In this document: positions 15,679-18,423 of the stretch, one piece after another
How the letters are laid out: every line of letters starts with the position of its first letter
How positions within the stretch are numbered: position 1 is the stretch's first letter
Assembly: GCA_946615875.1 (NCBI GenBank)
Contig: CAMOIK010000015.1
Coordinates: 1-18,423, forward strand
Direction: 5' to 3'
Source of the DNA: an uncultured Verrucomicrobiota bacterium
Lineage (GTDB): Bacteria > Verrucomicrobiota > Kiritimatiellia > RFP12 > UBA1067
DNA length: 18,423 nucleotides
The notes under the pieces: model-generated
What the model was told of the DNA's origin: nothing
Database searches by the model: none
Seen by the model: the letters and a program-made list of their open reading frames with translations, nothing else
Program-made: the position numbers and the translations under genes

Positions 15679-17193
15679 TCAGACGCTCAACTGCGTCTTG
15701 TCCTCCTTGACGTCGTCGATCGTGATGCCGAGTTTGCTGAGATCGACCGATTCGATGCCGAGGGGCTTGGCCGTCTTCCAGCCGCCGCGCGTGAAGTCCG
15801 GGATGTCCTGCGAGGCGCCGCGGTTCTCCGCCGAGCGCTCGCAAAGTTCGCAAAGCGAGCAGGAGGCCGCCAGATCATAGACGTCCATGTCGAGCGGCAG
15901 GCCGTTCTGCAGGCAGTAGCAGAGCCTGAGATCCATGAGGAAGTCCATGCCGCCGTGGCCGCCCATCTTCTGCGCGAGTTCGCCCGCGACCTTCCAGAGC
16001 GGATGCTGGTATTCGGTTGCGATGCGCGTGGCGTACGTTTCGGTCAACTTCTCGCTTTCGAGCCGCGACATCGACCAGTATGCGTCGAGTTGGCGGCCGA
16101 GCAGCTGCTCGGCTTCCTCTTTGGTGAAGTTGAACCAGTAGTGGCAGGCGTCGCCGGGCTTGTTGGCCATCGCTATGCGCAGCGGATAGTCGCAAAGCGT
16201 GCCCATCGTGCCGGAGACGAGGTTGATGCGGGAATACGGGCGGACGCTCGTAACGTCGTGCTGGATCATGATCGTGCGCCCCATGACGGTGCGGATCGTC
16301 GTCGTCGACATGTCGCCGTGGCGCGGATGGAGATTGGCCTGCCAGCTGTTCTCGCCGAACACGTTCCTGGCGTAGGCGTCCATGCCGGTTTGCTTGGACG
16401 CCACGCACGTGAGATATTCCATGCGGTCGCCGCGGTTCACGTTCATCGCCTGCATGATCGGCAGAAGGCCGTGGGTCGGGTAGATGTTGCCGGTGTGGTC
16501 GCGGTTCCATTTAAGGCGCCAATACCCCTGGTAGCCGCCCCTGGAGGGGTCGAGGTAGTTGAGCGAGCGCAGGTCGTGGATGTAGGCGCCTTCGCCGTGG
16601 ACGATGTCGCCAAGCTTGCCCTGGCGCACGAGGTTGAGCGTGAGCATCTCGACAGCGCCGTAGCAGCAGTTCTCCAGCTGCATGCAGTGGCGCCCGGTGC
16701 ACTCGGCCGTCTCGACGAGCGCCCAGCATTCCTCCAGGTTCATCGCGGCCGGGACTTCAATCGCCGCATGCTTGCCATGCTCCATCGCGTAGAGCGCGAT
16801 TTTCGCGTGGAGCTGCCAGGGCGTTGCGATGTAAACGAGGTCGAGGTCGCTCTCGCACATCGCCTTGTAGCCTTCCTCGCCGGAATATTCGCGCGCTGCG
16901 GGCTTGCCGTTCTGCGCCAGCCACTGCTGCTGCGCGGCCACGCGTTCCGGGTAGAGGTCGCACAGCGCCGCCACTTCGACGCCAGGTATGGCCGCCAGAC
17001 GGTGCACCGCGCCAGGTCCGCGCATTCCGAGTCCGACCACGCCGACGCGCACCTTCGATATGGGCGCGACGCGAAACGCCGTCATTCCGCCGGCATCGAC
17101 GACTTTGGCCGCATGGCTCACGCAGCCCGCAAGCGCGGCGGTCGCGCCCATCCAAGCCGTTCCCCTGAGGAAATCCCTACGATTCATCTCCAT
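15679..17193 (-). CDS. GH109-like NAD-dependent glycosidase (Gfo/Idh/MocA fold), Tat lipoprotein
   Basis: This 504-residue predicted exported enzyme resembles GH109 alpha-N-acetylgalactosaminidases, which use tightly bound NAD+ in an oxidation-elimination mechanism. A Rossmann motif G54-L-G-M-R-G59 and D79 would bind NAD. Blocks shared with GH109 are HGKHAAIEVPAAMNLEECWA, CMQLENCCYG, GAYIHDL, NIYPTHGLLP with Y238/H241, and LHPRHGDMSTT. The N-terminus has NRRDFLRG (Tat) and a lipobox LAGC ending at C24, so it is probably a folded, cofactor-loaded lipoprotein. Export via Tat fits the need to bind NAD in the cytoplasm first. AGGAG lies about 9 bases before ATG 17193. A promoter is at 17228. Other Gfo/Idh/MocA dehydrogenases are the alternative assignment. 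Confidence 0.82.
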   Translation of the reverse strand: MEMNRRDFLRGTAWMGATAALAGCVSHAAKVVDAGGMTAFRVAPISKVRVGVVGLGMRGPGAVHRLAAIPGVEVAALCDLYPERVAAQQQWLAQNGKPAAREYSGEEGYKAMCESDLDLVYIATPWQLHAKIALYAMEHGKHAAIEVPAAMNLEECWALVETAECTGRHCMQLENCCYGAVEMLTLNLVRQGKLGDIVHGEGAYIHDLRSLNYLDPSRGGYQGYWRLKWNRDHTGNIYPTHGLLPIMQAMNVNRGDRMEYLTCVASKQTGMDAYARNVFGENSWQANLHPRHGDMSTTTIRTVMGRTIMIQHDVTSVRPYSRINLVSGTMGTLCDYPLRIAMANKPGDACHYWFNFTKEEAEQLLGRQLDAYWSMSRLESEKLTETYATRIATEYQHPLWKVAGELAQKMGGHGGMDFLMDLRLCYCLQNGLPLDMDVYDLAASCSLCELCERSAENRGASQDIPDFTRGGWKTAKPLGIESVDLSKLGITIDDVKEDKTQLSV

Positions 17194-17227
17194 TATTGTG
17201 TTCTCCTGATTGGTGAAGTTGGGGCGT

Positions 17228-17239
17228 ATTATACCATAT
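17228..17239 (-). promoter_or_regulatory. Promoter (-10) of the GH109-like gene
   Basis: On the minus strand this reads AATATGGTATAAT: a perfect TATAAT (17228-17233) with extended TGG. No good -35 lies 16-18 bases upstream, so an extended -10 or an activator may be used. Transcription would start near 17221, giving a leader of about 28 nt. Confidence 0.7.
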
Positions 17240-17333
17240 TTTTCGCCAGCGGTGGGGAGAGAATGCGTCGGTGGCCGATTTCTTCGCCGTTTCCCCGCGC
17301 CTGGCGCCTCTCCGCCGCATTGTTACGGCTTCC

Positions 17334-17400
17334 CAGACTCCATATACAGACTCGCCCGTCTCCATATATGGACCCGCCCCCCGTCTCCATACATGGACCG
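17334..17400. repeat. Three-unit array of AT-centred palindromic elements
   Basis: Units begin at 17336 (GACTCCATATACAGAC), 17358 (GTCTCCATATATGGAC) and 17383 (GTCTCCATACATGGAC), 22 and 25 bases apart and separated by C-rich spacers such as CGCCC. The middle unit contains a perfect 12-base palindrome, TCCATATATGGA (17361-17372). The array lies between the divergent GH109-like and 16S rRNA promoters. Related sequence occurs at 1-41. The rest of 17240-17430 holds no gene that I can support. Confidence 0.65.
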
Positions 17401-17429
17401 GCCCCCGGGCCGCGGGGCGCGGCGGCCCG

Positions 17430-17480
17430 AAAAAAAGTGAAAATACCCCCTTGCGCTGGAAGCGCGGAATGTGGTATAAT
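17430..17480 (+). promoter_or_regulatory. rRNA operon promoter with UP-like element
   Basis: TTGCGC (17451-17456) and TATAAT (17475-17480) are 18 bases apart with an extended TGG. An A-rich block at 17430-17444 corresponds to about -57 to -43, the place of an UP element. A GC-rich discriminator (GCGCCC) follows, as at stringently controlled rRNA promoters. Start expected near 17487. Confidence 0.85.
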
Positions 17481-17486
17481 ATGCGC

Positions 17487-17647
17487 CCGTTGCCCCGCGA
17501 GAGGCGACGTCGCTCTGTGACAACCGGCGCTTGAGGCGCGTCCCGAAGAACGAAGGCGCAGCTCCTCCCAAGGAGCCGCCGGAGGGGGCGCGGAACACAA
17601 TCAGATGCTTGTGATGTGGTCGGAATTCATACAACTCGAAACTTTCT
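17487..17647 (+). other. 16S rRNA leader (external transcribed spacer)
   Basis: About 160 bases lie between the expected transcription start and the mature 16S end. A 6-bp hairpin (GCTCCT 17561-17566 with AGGAGC 17571-17576) is visible. I could not identify a boxA or the RNase III stem, whose 3' arm would be outside the window. Confidence 0.55.

Positions 17648-18423
<776 letters not shown>

Noticed and set aside
17361..17396. CArG-box (SRF-like) site
   Set aside because: CCATATATGG matches the eukaryotic CArG consensus, but everything else here is bacterial, so the resemblance is a coincidence of an AT-centred palindrome.
17334..17400. CRISPR array
   Set aside because: There are only three imperfect units of about 16 bases with 6-9-base spacers of similar C-rich sequence and no cas genes nearby.
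17407..17438. GGGCCGC/GCGGCCC hairpin followed by an A run as an intrinsic terminator
   Set aside because: On the plus strand the stem is followed by A, and on the minus strand the T run comes before the stem, so neither orientation works. The A run fits better as an UP element of the rRNA promoter.
15493..17520. 675-codon plus-strand open frame opposite the GH109-like gene
   Set aside because: It runs through two real minus-strand genes and two promoters, has no domain, and is rich in Arg, Ala, Val and His as antisense frames are.

Overview
The window is a GC-rich bacterial chromosome segment that ends inside a 16S rRNA gene. I read it as PVC superphylum, most likely Kiritimatiellota or a Lentisphaerota relative, probably a host-associated or anaerobic glycan degrader. 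The grounds are the 16S sequence (including a GGAGGCTGC variant at the EUB338 site), two XylR-type regulators (sugar-binding domain fused to an AraC helix-turn-helix), a LamG/autotransporter-repeat surface protein, and several hydrolases with twin-arginine signals. The exact lineage is inferred from memory, not from a search.

Layout. (1) 1-2750: a short palindrome-containing leader, a TTGCGC/TAAAAT promoter, a Tat-exported calcineurin-like phosphoesterase and, 31 bases later, a XylR-type regulator. (2) 2751-11546: a promoter with a 23-bp-period direct repeat upstream drives a plus-strand operon of an agarase-like clan GH-A hydrolase, a 1009-residue LamG/beta-repeat protein, a GH39-like hydrolase with C-terminal sandwich domains, a 31-codon ORF with a perfect Shine-Dalgarno, and a Tat-exported metallo-beta-lactamase-fold hydrolase. 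(3) 11556-14210: a zinc-type medium-chain dehydrogenase, SorE-like, diverges from a second XylR-type regulator whose promoter makes it nearly leaderless. (4) 14226-17193, minus strand: an OppF/DppF-type ABC ATPase without permease neighbours, a GtrA-family membrane protein, and a GH109-like NAD-dependent glycosidase with a Tat lipoprotein signal. (5) 17194-18423: a divergent regulatory region with a short palindromic repeat array, then a strong rRNA promoter with an UP-like element, a leader, and the 5' half of 16S rRNA.

Inferred working. Regulator 1 senses a released sugar and activates the adjacent operon, a polysaccharide utilisation unit without SusC/SusD. The two clan GH-A enzymes cut the glycan outside the cytoplasm, the LamG/beta-repeat protein binds substrate at the surface, and the phosphoesterase and MBL-fold enzyme may remove non-carbohydrate groups. 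Regulator 2 probably controls the divergent polyol/sugar-phosphate dehydrogenase. GH109 would remove alpha-N-acetylgalactosamine, as in mucin-type glycans.

All six promoters I can place share an extended -10 reading TGG directly before TATAAT or a one-mismatch form, which gives a usable promoter model for this genome. Gene starts often use GTG. Most long opposite-strand ORFs are GC-driven shadows.
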